From Roseateles_B sp041905785 (lineage in GTDB: Bacteria; Pseudomonadota; Gammaproteobacteria; Burkholderiales; Burkholderiaceae_C), in the NCBI GenBank assembly GCA_041905785.1, contig JAYRKJ010000021.1:1-64000 (forward strand): a DNA stretch of 64,000 bases. The letters are read 5' to 3'. The notes under the pieces were generated by a model. It saw only the letters and a program-made list of their open reading frames with translations. It made no database searches and was not told the DNA's origin. This document shows, piece after piece, positions 1 to 8,300 of the stretch. Numbering within the stretch: position 1 is the stretch's first letter; every line of letters begins with the position of its first letter. The translations under genes were made by a program, and so were the position numbers.

Positions 1-246
1 CGAGATTATGACTGAATTTCTTTCGTATCGTCAAGCGTTTTTTGAAATTTGTTTTTCAACAGTTTTCAACGCCTGGCGAAACATTCAGCGAACTCATCAG
101 TTCTCGCCCCGCATCCAGATCGAAATCCCTCTGCGTCTTCGCCACCTCCGTGTTGCGCTTCGTTTCGAAGCACTGCATCAGCAGCGAAGCCTTAGACTGT
201 AGCACAGCTTTTTCGGCTCACGCAAGAGATTCGAAAGAATTTCTTC
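1..246. other. Non-coding edge region, lower GC
   Basis: This stretch lies downstream of the leftward tctA and is clearly richer in A and T than the rest of the window, with T-runs near 40-60. The short open frames in it have no recognisable protein character. I see no clear terminator hairpin for tctA. It may be an intergenic spacer or the flank of a feature beyond the window edge. Confidence 0.5.
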
Positions 247-1755
247 TCAGTCTTCCTGGAAGGCCTCTTCCCGCTTGCTCTGGATGGAGGGCAGCATGAC
301 CACCACCACCAGCAGCAGCGCTGCGGCCAGCAGTCCCGCGGAAAGCGGCCGGCTGACGAAGGTGCTCCAGTCCCCGCGCGACAGCAGCAGGGCGCGGCGC
401 AGGTTCTCTTCCATCATGGGCCCCAGGATGAAGCCCAGCAGCAGCGGCGCCGGCTCGCAGCTGAGCTTGTAAAACACATAGCCCAGCAGCGCGAACACAG
501 CAGTGAGGTAGACATCGAAGCTGTTGTTGTTCAGCGTGTAGGTGCCGATGCAGCAAAACACCACGATGGCAGGGAACAGAAAGCGATAGGGCACGGTCAG
601 CAACTTGATCCACATGCCGATCAAGGGCAGGTTCAGCACCACCAGCATCAGGTTGCCTACCCACATGGAGGCGATCAGCCCCCAGAACAACTGTGGGTTG
701 CTCGTCATCACCTGCGGCCCCGGCTGGATGCCCTTGATGGTCATGGCGCCTACCATCAGGGCCATCACGGCATTGGGCGGGATGCCCAAGGTCAGCATGG
801 GGATGAAGCTGGTTTGCGCACCGGCGTTGTTGGCGCTTTCCGGCCCTGCCACACCCTGGATGGCACCCTTGCCGAAAGGATGCCGAGGATTGCGCACCAT
901 CTTCTTTTCCAAGGTGTAGGCCGCAAACGAAGCCAGCAGGGCGCCGCCGCCCGGCAGCACGCCCAGCACCGAACCCAGCGCCGTGCCGCGCAGCACCGAA
1001 GGCCAGGCCTCCTTGAAGTCTTCCTTGGTGGGCCACAGCCCCTTCACCTCCTTGGTGAAGACCTCGCGATGCTCGGCGGGCCGCCCAAGGTTGGCGATGA
1101 TCTCGCCGAAACCGAACACGCCCATCGCGATCACCACGAAGCCGATGCCGTCCGACAGCTCCGGGATGTCAAGGGAGAAGCGGGGCGTGCCGGAGATCAC
1201 GTCTGTATTGATCTGCCCCAACAGCAGCCCCAGAACGATCATGGCGACGGCCTTGATCAACGACCCAGAAGCCAGCACCACGGCGCCAATCAAGCCCAGC
1301 ACCATCAGCGAGAAATACTCGGCCGGGCCAAACTTGAAGGCCATCTCGGTCAGGGGCGGGGCGAAGGCCGCGATGATCACGGTACCAACGCAGCCGGCGA
1401 AGAAGGACCCCAGTCCCGCCACCGCCAAGGCGGCCCCGGCGCGGCCCTGGCGCGCCATCTGGTAGCCGTCGATGGCCGTGACCACCGAGCTGGACTCTCC
1501 GGGCACATTGATCAGGATGGCTGTGGTCGAGCCGCCGTACTGGGCCCCGTAATAGATGCCCGCCAGCATGATCAGCGCGGGCGTGGCGTCCAGCGAGTAG
1601 ATGGACGGCAGCAGCATCGCGATGGTGGCCACGGGGCCGAGCCCGGGCAGCACGCCGATCAGCGTGCCCAGCATGGCACCCATGAAGGCGTAGAGCAGGT
1701 TCTGGAAGGTCAGTGCGGTCTGGAAGCCCAGCAGCAGGTTGTCAAGCAAGCTCAT
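247..1755 (-). CDS. tctA: Tripartite tricarboxylate transporter, large permease TctA
   Basis: This is the large integral membrane subunit of a TctABC-type, binding-protein-dependent secondary transporter for carboxylates. The 502-residue product has the usual length and about a dozen hydrophobic segments. The family signature YGGSTTAILINVPGE lies in the first third, and two Gly/Pro-rich re-entrant-type motifs are present (GVLPGLGPVATIAMLLP near residue 36 and GVLPGGGALLASF near 260). I chose the ATG at 1755 because a GGAG sits five bases before it; the in-frame GTG two codons upstream overlaps that ribosome-binding site. It follows tctB by 9 bases, so the two are one transcription unit. The periplasmic binding subunit TctC is not adjacent, so the substrate cannot be guessed. 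Confidence 0.93.
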   Translation of the reverse strand: MSLLDNLLLGFQTALTFQNLLYAFMGAMLGTLIGVLPGLGPVATIAMLLPSIYSLDATPALIMLAGIYYGAQYGGSTTAILINVPGESSSVVTAIDGYQMARQGRAGAALAVAGLGSFFAGCVGTVIIAAFAPPLTEMAFKFGPAEYFSLMVLGLIGAVVLASGSLIKAVAMIVLGLLLGQINTDVISGTPRFSLDIPELSDGIGFVVIAMGVFGFGEIIANLGRPAEHREVFTKEVKGLWPTKEDFKEAWPSVLRGTALGSVLGVLPGGGALLASFAAYTLEKKMVRNPRHPFGKGAIQGVAGPESANNAGAQTSFIPMLTLGIPPNAVMALMVGAMTIKGIQPGPQVMTSNPQLFWGLIASMWVGNLMLVVLNLPLIGMWIKLLTVPYRFLFPAIVVFCCIGTYTLNNNSFDVYLTAVFALLGYVFYKLSCEPAPLLLGFILGPMMEENLRRALLLSRGDWSTFVSRPLSAGLLAAALLLVVVVMLPSIQSKREEAFQED

Positions 1756-1764
1756 GAACACTCC

Positions 1765-2226
1765 TCAAGCCAGGAACACGGGCCATACGGGGATGGTGAG
1801 CTTCAGCCCCCACACGAAAATCACCCAGCTGCCGGCCGTCAGCACGACGGAGCTGATCAGGGCGTCCTTCCAATGGAACTCGTCGCCAGCCAGAGACGAC
1901 ACGACGATCAGCAGCGGCAGCGTCACCACCAGTCCCAGCTTGGGCAAGGCCAGGCCGAACAGAGCGATGGCGCCGACGATGATCAGCAGCGGCCGCCAGG
2001 CGATCGCGCCTATGGGGTCCCCATCCGGCGACTCGATGGTCACGGCCTTGAAGAGAACCAGTGCGCCCAGCAGGGCCAGCAACATGCCCAGGCCGAAGGG
2101 GAAGTAGCCGGGGCCCGGTTTTGCGGAGGAACCGAAGTTGTACTCGGTGGCGCCCCAGGCGAAGGCCAGGCCGACCAGCAGAAACAACAGACCCGACCAG
2201 AAGTCTCTTTGGCTCTTGATCTTCAC
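1765..2226 (-). CDS. tctB: Tripartite tricarboxylate transporter, small permease TctB
   Basis: This is the small membrane subunit that pairs with TctA. The 153-residue product has four hydrophobic segments (about residues 10-28, 39-58, 78-115 with a break, and 128-148), the normal layout for TctB. The start is GTG at 2226, with GAGAGG about eight bases upstream on the coding strand. It is the first gene of the tctBA unit. In most bacteria tctC comes directly upstream, but here the upstream neighbour is a GspE-type ATPase on the same strand, 106 bp away. Function as a transporter subunit is established family knowledge; the substrate is unknown. Confidence 0.88.
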   Translation of the reverse strand: MKIKSQRDFWSGLLFLLVGLAFAWGATEYNFGSSAKPGPGYFPFGLGMLLALLGALVLFKAVTIESPDGDPIGAIAWRPLLIIVGAIALFGLALPKLGLVVTLPLLIVVSSLAGDEFHWKDALISSVVLTAGSWVIFVWGLKLTIPVWPVFLA

Positions 2227-2332
2227 AGAGCGCCTCTCATGCAGTTGTCGAAGGATTCTAGGCAGCCGCCGAGGGGCGGCCGTCTGTGGTTTCCACGTAA
2301 GCGCCAGGCCTCGCCGCCGCGGCGCGCAGCGC

Positions 2333-4126
2333 TCAGTGCTCCCACTGCGGCGTGCTGCGCAGCACCTCGTCCAGGGTGGTCTGGCCTTCCGCCACTTTCA
2401 TGGCGCCGGCCAGGCGCAACGGCCGCAGCCCTTCCTGCATGCACTGCCGGCGCATGGCTGCGATGTCGGCCTGGGCGTGCAGATGCTTGCGCACCCCCTC
2501 GCTGAGCATCAGCAGCTCATACAGCCCGGCCCGGCCGCGGAAGCCGGTGTTGCGGCATTCCAGACAGCCCACCGGCTTGTAGGCATGGACCTTGCCGTTC
2601 ATGCGCCAGGGCTTGAGCGTCTCGTTCAAGGTGTCCGCGGTCACGCTGTCATCCGGCTGCTTGCAGTGCTCGCACAAGGTGCGCACCAGGCGCTGCGCCA
2701 GCACCCCGATCACGGTGGCATTGATCAGATAGGCCGGCACGCCCAGGTCCAGCAGCCGGGTCACGGCTGAGACCGAATCGTTGGTGTGCAGGGTGCTGAA
2801 GACCAGATGCCCGGTCAGCGAGGCCTGGATGGCCATCTCGGCCGTTTCCAGATCGCGGATTTCGCCGACCATGATGATGTCCGGATCCTGTCGCATCAGG
2901 GCCCGCAGGCCCTCCGCGAAGCTGAAATCGATGGCCGTCTGCACCTGGGTCTGGTTGAAGGCCGGCTCGATCATCTCGATCGGGTCCTCGATGGTGCAGA
3001 CGTTGACTTCCTCCGTCGCCAGGCGCTTCAGCGTGGAGTACAGCGTGGTGGTCTTGCCGCTGCCGGTCGGCCCCGTGACCAGGATGATGCCGTGCGCATG
3101 GGCCACCAACTGGTTCCAGCGCTTGGCATCGTGCCGGGAAAAGCCGAGCTCGCTCAGGTCCTTGACCGCATTGTCCGGGTCGAAGATGCGCATCACCATC
3201 TTTTCGCCGAAGGCCGTGGGCAGCGTCGAGAGCCGCATTTCCACCTCTTCTCCCAACGGGTTGCGCGTCTTGATGCGGCCGTCCAGCGGACGGCGCCGCT
3301 CGACCACGTCCATGCGGCCCAGCAGCTTGATGCGCGAGGTCATCGCGCTCAGCACGGTCGGCGGCAGTTGGTAGACCGTATGCAGCACGCCGTCGATCCG
3401 GAAGCGGATCAGCCCCATCTCGCGGCGCGGCTCCAGGTGGATGTCACTGGCGCGCTGGTCAAAGGCGTACTGCCAGAGCCAGTCGACCACCTGCACGATG
3501 CCTTGGTCGTTGGCATCCAGCTGCTTGTTGCTGCGGCCCAGTTCGACCAACTGCTCGAAGCTGGCCGTAGGCGACACCTCGCCCGCCTTGGCCGCCGCAC
3601 GGACGGATTTGGCGAGCGTGAAGAACTCGGTGGTGTAGCGAGCGATCTCGTTGGGACTGGAGACGACCAGCTTGACCTGCTTGCGGGTGTGAGACTCGAT
3701 CTGCGAGACCCAGCCGATGTCGAAGGGTTCGCTGGTGGCAATGGTAATGTCCACCAGGCCGAACTGGATGGGCAGGCAGCGCTTGGCTTCGGCATAGCTG
3801 ACGGACATCACATCGGACACGCGGCCCACATCCACCTTCAGCGGATCGATGCGCAGGTAGGGCAAATGCGCGCGCTCAGCCAGCCACGCCGTCAGGGCTT
3901 CCACGTCCAGGAGCTTGCCGTTGGACGGCCGATGCAGACCGGCGCCCGCCAGCCGCAACAGGGGGTGCTGCGCGCTGTCGCCCGCGCCGAAGCGCTGCGC
4001 CACACGTTGAGCGGCCTCTGCATCGATGAGTCCGTCCTCCTGCAACCAGCGCAGCAGCAGCCGCCACTCAAGGCGCCCAGCAGGCTGGGCCACCGCAGAG
4101 GATTCACTCTTGGAAGCACTGTTCAT
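2333..4126 (-). CDS. GspE/PilB-family secretion or pilus assembly ATPase
   Basis: This is a cytoplasmic hexameric ATPase of the type II secretion / type IV pilus class. The 597-residue product has a GspE N-terminal domain (about residues 20-190). The core follows, with Walker A GPTGSGKTTTLYS near residue 350, an Asp box (EDPIE), a Walker B region (DPDIIMVGEIRD) and a His box (STLHTND). Near residues 490-535 are two cysteine pairs (CEHC and CLEC), the tetracysteine zinc site typical of GspE/PilB. No other gsp or pil genes lie within the window, so its partner machine is elsewhere or it is a stand-alone GspE/PulE protein. The gene starts with ATG at 4126, just left of a repeat block. Confidence 0.88.
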   Translation of the reverse strand: MNSASKSESSAVAQPAGRLEWRLLLRWLQEDGLIDAEAAQRVAQRFGAGDSAQHPLLRLAGAGLHRPSNGKLLDVEALTAWLAERAHLPYLRIDPLKVDVGRVSDVMSVSYAEAKRCLPIQFGLVDITIATSEPFDIGWVSQIESHTRKQVKLVVSSPNEIARYTTEFFTLAKSVRAAAKAGEVSPTASFEQLVELGRSNKQLDANDQGIVQVVDWLWQYAFDQRASDIHLEPRREMGLIRFRIDGVLHTVYQLPPTVLSAMTSRIKLLGRMDVVERRRPLDGRIKTRNPLGEEVEMRLSTLPTAFGEKMVMRIFDPDNAVKDLSELGFSRHDAKRWNQLVAHAHGIILVTGPTGSGKTTTLYSTLKRLATEEVNVCTIEDPIEMIEPAFNQTQVQTAIDFSFAEGLRALMRQDPDIIMVGEIRDLETAEMAIQASLTGHLVFSTLHTNDSVSAVTRLLDLGVPAYLINATVIGVLAQRLVRTLCEHCKQPDDSVTADTLNETLKPWRMNGKVHAYKPVGCLECRNTGFRGRAGLYELLMLSEGVRKHLHAQADIAAMRRQCMQEGLRPLRLAGAMKVAEGQTTLDEVLRSTPQWEH

Positions 4127-4188
4127 GTCAACGATCCACTCCGAATGCTCAACAGCATCAGGCCGGCCAAGGGCCCCGCCGCGTTGTT

Positions 4189-4236
4189 GGCCGCGTGTCG
4201 GGCCGCGTGTCGGGCCGCGTGTCGGGCCGAGCGCCG
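4189..4236. repeat. 12-bp tandem repeat
   Basis: The unit GGCCGCGTGTCG occurs three times without a mismatch (4189-4200, 4201-4212, 4213-4224). A degenerate fourth unit, GGCCGAGCGCCG (4225-4236), follows. The array runs directly into the first copy of the 113-bp repeat. Confidence 0.9.
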
Positions 4237-4494
4237 GGCCGCTCCCAAGCCGGCCCGTCCTGGCGATGCGGGCGGCTGAATGCCGCCGGCATCGCCGTCC
4301 CCTCGGGGGACCGACCGGACTCGCGCGCGTTCAGCCGACGCCGGGCCGGCCAAGGACCGCGCCTCGTTTCTGGCCGAGTGCCGGGCCGAGCGCAGGGCCG
4401 CTCCCAAGCCGGCCCGTCCTGGCGATGCGGGCGGCTGAATGCCGCCGGCATAGCCGTCCCCTCGGGGGACCGACCGGACTCGCGCGCGTTCAGC
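4223..4494. repeat. Duplicated 113-bp GC-rich intergenic repeat
   Basis: Two copies, 4223-4335 and 4382-4494, differ at only two positions and are offset by 159 bp. Each holds two perfect small hairpins: ATGCCG-C-CGGCAT and GTCCCC-TCG-GGGGAC. The block lies between the spermidine-synthase-like gene and the GspE-type gene, both leftward. The 159-bp period is a multiple of three, so a leftward frame (about 4158-4520) shows a repeated peptide. That frame is composed entirely of repeat and has no recognisable start signal, so I treat it as non-coding. The block occupies nearly all of the 394-bp gap. Confidence 0.85.
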
Positions 4495-4520
4495 GACGCG
4501 AGGCAGGGCGAGGGGCACAC

Positions 4521-5348
4521 TCATTCAATCTCCCCCATCCGGCTGATGACACTCAACGGCAAAGGCCGCACCAGCCGCAGCCATTTGCGCGCAGGCAGGC
4601 CGTAGCTGCCGTAGCGCTCTTCGATCTTAAGGGCGCGGCGCTCCAATTCTTCGCGCTCCGGCACCTGCACGCCCCGGGCAGCCACCACCACCGTGTTGCC
4701 CTCCTTGGTGGGCGCCAGGCTCCAGACCTGGTCGCTGCCAAACACGCGCGCGATGCGTGCGGCGCTGCGGGCGAAGCTGGCGGCGCGCCCGAACAGGTTG
4801 ACCGTCATCAGGCCGCCGTCAGCCAGCACGCCGCGGCAGGCAGCGTAGAAGTCCTCGTCGTCCAGCACAGGCGATGCCGCGTCGTGGTCGTACAGGTCGA
4901 CGTTGAGCACCTGCACGGTCTGCAGATGGGCCGGATCGGCCACCCAGCGCGCGGCGTCCTGGTTGAGCACGGTGAGTCGCGCGTCGTCCTCGGGCAGATG
5001 AAACCAGCTGCGGCAGGCGGCGATCACGGTGGGGTTGATCTCCACCGCCGTCGTCTGCATGCGCAGCACCTTATGGCTGAAGCGAGTGAGCGCCGCGGCC
5101 CCCAGGCCCAGTTGGACGGCGTGGCCTTCACGCAGGGACTCGCTGTCGCGCCACAGCATCCAGGCCATCATGCGCTGGACGTATTCCAGCTCGAGCACCT
5201 GGGGCTTGCGGATGCGCATCGCCCCCTGAACCCAGATGCTGTCCAGGTGCAGGAAGCGGACCCCGTCGAACTCCGACAGCGTGGCGTGCGTCCATTCAGG
5301 GCTGGCCGTGCGCGTGGCCGCCCTTTCCGATTTCTTCTTCGTGCTCAT
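4521..5348 (-). CDS. Spermidine-synthase-like methyltransferase-fold protein
   Basis: The product has the Rossmann-type fold of polyamine aminopropyltransferases. It carries a glycine-containing cofactor loop (QLGLGAAALTRF), an acidic segment ending the next strand (TTAVEINPTVI), and an Asp-rich motif (VLNVDLYDHDA) followed by a tail resembling SpeE (FYAACRGVLADGGLMTVNLF). It lacks the full N-terminal beta-sheet domain of SpeE, so it belongs to the SpeE-like group often annotated simply as spermidine synthase; true aminopropyltransferase activity is uncertain. I place the start at ATG 5348 (protein begins MSTKKKSERAA), because upstream sequence is the coding end of the glycosylase gene. That gives a 53-bp overlap and about 275 residues. 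It is probably co-transcribed with the glycosylase. Confidence 0.75.
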   Translation of the reverse strand: MSTKKKSERAATRTASPEWTHATLSEFDGVRFLHLDSIWVQGAMRIRKPQVLELEYVQRMMAWMLWRDSESLREGHAVQLGLGAAALTRFSHKVLRMQTTAVEINPTVIAACRSWFHLPEDDARLTVLNQDAARWVADPAHLQTVQVLNVDLYDHDAASPVLDDEDFYAACRGVLADGGLMTVNLFGRAASFARSAARIARVFGSDQVWSLAPTKEGNTVVVAARGVQVPEREELERRALKIEERYGSYGLPARKWLRLVRPLPLSVISRMGEIE

Positions 5349-5934
5349 CCAACAATCCGGCAAATGCAAAGACCTCGCGCCAGGCCTCGCGCTTGCGCTC
5401 GAAGCTCCAGCTGGCATTGGCCGGGCTGGTCGAAGGCAGGCGAAACACGGGCAGGCCGAGGGCTTGCGTGACGCGCAGGCTGCGCGCCGATTCCCCGCCA
5501 TTGTGAGCGATCGCCCGGAGTCCCGGCATGCCGTTCACCAGTGCTTGCAAATCATTGGGCACCGCGGCCCTGATGTCCGCGTCCAGGCTGCCCTCGCGCT
5601 GGCAGCTGGCGTAAACGTCCCAGATGGCCAAACCGCGCCGGACCACCCAGGCGCAGCGCTGCTCGTAAGGCATGGCGCGCAAGTCCTGACCCCACAGCGA
5701 CGACAGCACGGGCCAGAACTGGTTGCGAGGATGGCCGTAATACTGCCGTGCGGCCAGCGAAGCGACACTGGGAAAGCTGCCCAGCACCAGCAAGCGCGCC
5801 GCGGGCGAGCCCAGCGCGGGCAAACCCTGGAGCGCGGGACGGTCCGGTGCCGTTTCAATGGCCGAGGCGGCCAGAGCGCCAGACGCCACGTCGCTTGTCA
5901 TCCGGCCGGGGGTCGGCGGCGTTCGTCGTGCCAT
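5296..5934 (-). CDS. DNA-deoxyinosine (hypoxanthine) glycosylase, UDG superfamily
   Basis: This is a base-excision repair enzyme predicted to remove deaminated purine (hypoxanthine) or mismatched uracil from DNA. The segment LVLGSFPSVASLAARQYYGHPRNQFWPVL is divided here into two recognisable parts: the strand-loop LVLGSFPS and the YYGHPRNQFWP motif. Both are characteristic of the hypoxanthine-DNA glycosylase branch of the uracil-DNA glycosylase superfamily. Farther on, AIWDVYASCQREGSLD fits the same family. The ATG at 5934 gives 212 residues with an unconserved 40-residue N-terminus; ATG 5901 (protein MTSDVASG) is an alternative. The start at 5934 leaves only 30 bp to the divergent mscS start. 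Confidence 0.78.
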   Translation of the reverse strand: MARRTPPTPGRMTSDVASGALAASAIETAPDRPALQGLPALGSPAARLLVLGSFPSVASLAARQYYGHPRNQFWPVLSSLWGQDLRAMPYEQRCAWVVRRGLAIWDVYASCQREGSLDADIRAAVPNDLQALVNGMPGLRAIAHNGGESARSLRVTQALGLPVFRLPSTSPANASWSFERKREAWREVFAFAGLLDEHEEEIGKGGHAHGQP

Positions 5935-5964
5935 GTCATTTGCTCAAAAACACGGAGGATTGCA

Positions 5965-6777
5965 ATGATGAATACCGAAGCCGTCTGGGAGTTCCTGCGA
6001 ACCCAGGGCATGGATTTTGGACTCAAGGTCCTGGCTGCGCTGGCGGCATGGATCGTCGGGCGCTGGGTGATCAGCCTGGTGCTGCGGCTGGTGGGCGCTG
6101 CGCTGGAACGCGGCAAGCGCATCGACTCCACGCTGTCCACCTACCTGCGCTCGATTCTGTCGGTGATCCTGAACATCATCCTGGTGCTGGCCATCCTGGA
6201 CATTTTCGGGATCCACACCACCTCCTTCGCCGCCCTGCTGGCCGGCGCGGGCCTGGCCATCGGCACGGCCTGGGGCGGCTTGCTGACCCATTTTGCAGCC
6301 GGCGTCTTCATGCAGGTGCTGCGGCCGTTCAAGGTGGGCGACTTCGTTCAGGTGGGCGGTGTCACGGGCACGGTGCTGGAGATCGGCCTGTTCGGCACCA
6401 CCCTGGTCACCCCGGACAACGTGCAGAGCATCGTGGGCAACAACAAGATCTTTTCCGACACCATCCAGAACTTCTCGAGCCTGCCCTTCCGCCGCGTGGA
6501 CTGCGTGGCCAAGATCGCCAACAGCGTCGATCCGCTGGACGCCATCGCCCGCCTGAAGGCCGCCCTGGCGCAGATTCCCAACGTGGCCAGCTCGCCGGCG
6601 CCGGATGTCGAGATCCTCAGCTTCACGCCGGAAGGCCCCCTGCTCTGCGTGCGGCCCTACACCCACACGGACCACTACTGGCAGGTCTACTTCGACACCC
6701 ACAAGGCGGTGGTCGCGACCTTCGGTGCCGCGGGCTATCCGGTGCCGGAGACGCCGCTGTCACCTCGCAACCGCTGA
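5965..6777 (+). CDS. mscS: Small-conductance mechanosensitive channel, MscS family
   Basis: This is an inner-membrane channel that opens under membrane tension to release osmolytes during hypo-osmotic shock. The 270-residue protein has three predicted transmembrane helices (about residues 18-40, 60-82, 88-115). The third is the Gly/Ala-rich pore helix (AGAGLAIGTAWGG). The beta domain follows (FKVGDFVQVGGVTGTVLEIGLF), then the cytoplasmic cage. Length and layout match E. coli MscS (286 residues). The start is the first of two adjacent ATGs, with GGAGG six bases upstream. The gene is monocistronic and divergent from the glycosylase. Confidence 0.92.
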   Translation: MMNTEAVWEFLRTQGMDFGLKVLAALAAWIVGRWVISLVLRLVGAALERGKRIDSTLSTYLRSILSVILNIILVLAILDIFGIHTTSFAALLAGAGLAIGTAWGGLLTHFAAGVFMQVLRPFKVGDFVQVGGVTGTVLEIGLFGTTLVTPDNVQSIVGNNKIFSDTIQNFSSLPFRRVDCVAKIANSVDPLDAIARLKAALAQIPNVASSPAPDVEILSFTPEGPLLCVRPYTHTDHYWQVYFDTHKAVVATFGAAGYPVPETPLSPRNR

Positions 6778-6791
6778 GGCCGGCGGGCCGA

Positions 6792-7454
6792 TCAGCCCGG
6801 CAGGGCTGCGGTCGAGAATGCCGACAGCACGGACCAGCCCAGGGCCTCGTAGAGCGCCCGGCCCTGGTCCGTGGCCACCAGCAGCTCCGTGGCTTGCGCG
6901 TCCCGCTTGCAGGCCCCCAGCTGCTGCATCAGCAGGCGCCCCAGGCCTCGCCGCTGGTGCGCGGGCTCGGTGACGATGCGGTCGTAGATGAAGACGCCGT
7001 CCAACTCGGCGGCATGCCCGCTGGCCGCCAGGGCACCGTCGGGCGCCAGGATCTGCACGGCGGTGACGCCTGCGGCGCTGGTCACCCGGGTCCGGTAGCC
7101 CGCGGGGCTGGGCCGAGCTTGCATCCCGCCCGGTCCACTCATGACATGCCCCCGTGCGGCGAGCTGCCAGCCGGGGGGCAATGCGGCCAGCAGGTCGCGG
7201 GGCTCGCCGCAGAGCTTGATCAAGTGCCTGGGCTGCGTGATCGTGCGCGCCAACTGGCCCAGGCCGGGCGACACCGCCGGGAAGACCCAGCGTCGCACCT
7301 CCTCGGCCGAATGCACGTCCACGCGATAGGCGCCGAACTCGTCCACAGGGGCAGGCAGCCCCCGCGCCAGCGATCGGGCGGCCAGCCAGGTGCGGATCAG
7401 CCGGGCGGGCAGGGTCGGGAGGAAGGCGGTTTGAAAGGGCTCCAACGGGTTCAT
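6792..7454 (-). CDS. GNAT-family N-acetyltransferase
   Basis: The 220-residue product has the acetyl-CoA pyrophosphate-binding signature RRGLGRLLM near residue 165. It is preceded by the beta-strand VFIYDRIVTEP and followed by a C-terminal GYWSV-like strand (ALYEALGWSVLSAF). The N-terminal 100 residues are not a recognised domain. The substrate is unknown. The ATG at 7454 overlaps the tatD stop by four bases (ATGA), which indicates translational coupling. It is the last gene of a leftward set that starts at lolC/E. Confidence 0.8.
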   Translation of the reverse strand: MNPLEPFQTAFLPTLPARLIRTWLAARSLARGLPAPVDEFGAYRVDVHSAEEVRRWVFPAVSPGLGQLARTITQPRHLIKLCGEPRDLLAALPPGWQLAARGHVMSGPGGMQARPSPAGYRTRVTSAAGVTAVQILAPDGALAASGHAAELDGVFIYDRIVTEPAHQRRGLGRLLMQQLGACKRDAQATELLVATDQGRALYEALGWSVLSAFSTAALPG

Positions 7455-8284
7455 GGCTCGCCTTTGTCCTCCGCATCGGCGCCCGGCAGACGCGGCAGAG
7501 CGGCGCGAGCATTGGCTGCGGTCAGCGCCGCCGTCTGCGCCACACTCCAGCCGCGCAGCGTGGCCAACTGGGCGCCAATGCGCGGCAGCTCGGCCGGTTC
7601 GTTGCGGCAGGACTCGCCGGCCGCACGCTGGGCCGCCGTCTTGTAGAGCCACTGCGGCGGAATGTCCGGTGCATCAGTTTCAAGCACGAGGGACTCGGCC
7701 GGCAGCTGCGCGGCCAGGCGGCGGATCTGCAGCGAGCGTTCGAAGGTCAGCGTGCCGCCGAAGCCCAGGCGAAATCCCAGAGCCGCAAAGGCCCTGGCCT
7801 GCTGCTCGCTGCCGTTGAAGGCGTGCGCAATGCCGCCGGCCACCGCGATGCGGCGCAAGCCCGCCAACAGCGGGTCGGCACTGCGTCGCACGTGCAGCAG
7901 CACGGGCAGCCCCTGCTCCCGCGCCAGCTTGAGCTGCGCCAGATAGAAATGCTGCTGCCGCGCGGCGTCGATCCCGGGCACGAAGAAGTCCAGCCCGATC
8001 TCGCCGACGGCCACCAGGCGCGGATCGTCGCGCCAGGCTCGCAGCCGGTCGGCCAGCAGGGTCAGGTCTTGCTCCTGGGCCTGCATCACATACAGCGGAT
8101 GGATGCCCAGCGCGTAGGCGAAGCCATGCCGGTGCGCCAGCTCGTGCGCGGCTTCGAAGTCAAAAGCCGCCACGGCGGGGATCACGAGCTGAGCCACCCC
8201 CGCGGCGCGGGCGCGCTCGACGACGGCCTCCCGGTCGGCGTCGAACTCGGGCGCATCCAGGTGGCAGTGGGTGTCTATCCACAT
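7451..8284 (-). CDS. tatD: TatD-family metal-dependent hydrolase (3'-5' DNase type)
   Basis: This is a TIM-barrel amidohydrolase-superfamily enzyme, probably a metal-dependent deoxyribonuclease. Metal-ligand motifs are in place: DTHCHLD at residues 4-10, VGEIGLDFF around 92-100, a histidine in LLHVRR, and ETDAPDIPPQW near residue 202. The length of 277 residues is normal. It starts with ATG at 8284, 16 bases after purU ends. The coding strand contains one copy of a 17-bp word that recurs in the window (8056-8072). Confidence 0.92.
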   Translation of the reverse strand: MWIDTHCHLDAPEFDADREAVVERARAAGVAQLVIPAVAAFDFEAAHELAHRHGFAYALGIHPLYVMQAQEQDLTLLADRLRAWRDDPRLVAVGEIGLDFFVPGIDAARQQHFYLAQLKLAREQGLPVLLHVRRSADPLLAGLRRIAVAGGIAHAFNGSEQQARAFAALGFRLGFGGTLTFERSLQIRRLAAQLPAESLVLETDAPDIPPQWLYKTAAQRAAGESCRNEPAELPRIGAQLATLRGWSVAQTAALTAANARAALPRLPGADAEDKGEP

Positions 8285-8300
8285 GCCTGGCGCTCCGCCC

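Noticed and set aside
1..246. Possible leader or flank of an rRNA or tRNA locus, because of lower GC
   Set aside because: No rRNA or tRNA sequence or cloverleaf can be recognised in it; composition alone is not sufficient.
4158..4520. Repeat-containing open frame on the minus strand between two genes
   Set aside because: It consists almost wholly of the duplicated intergenic repeat. The frame is kept only because the period is a multiple of three, and there is no ribosome-binding site or recognisable fold.
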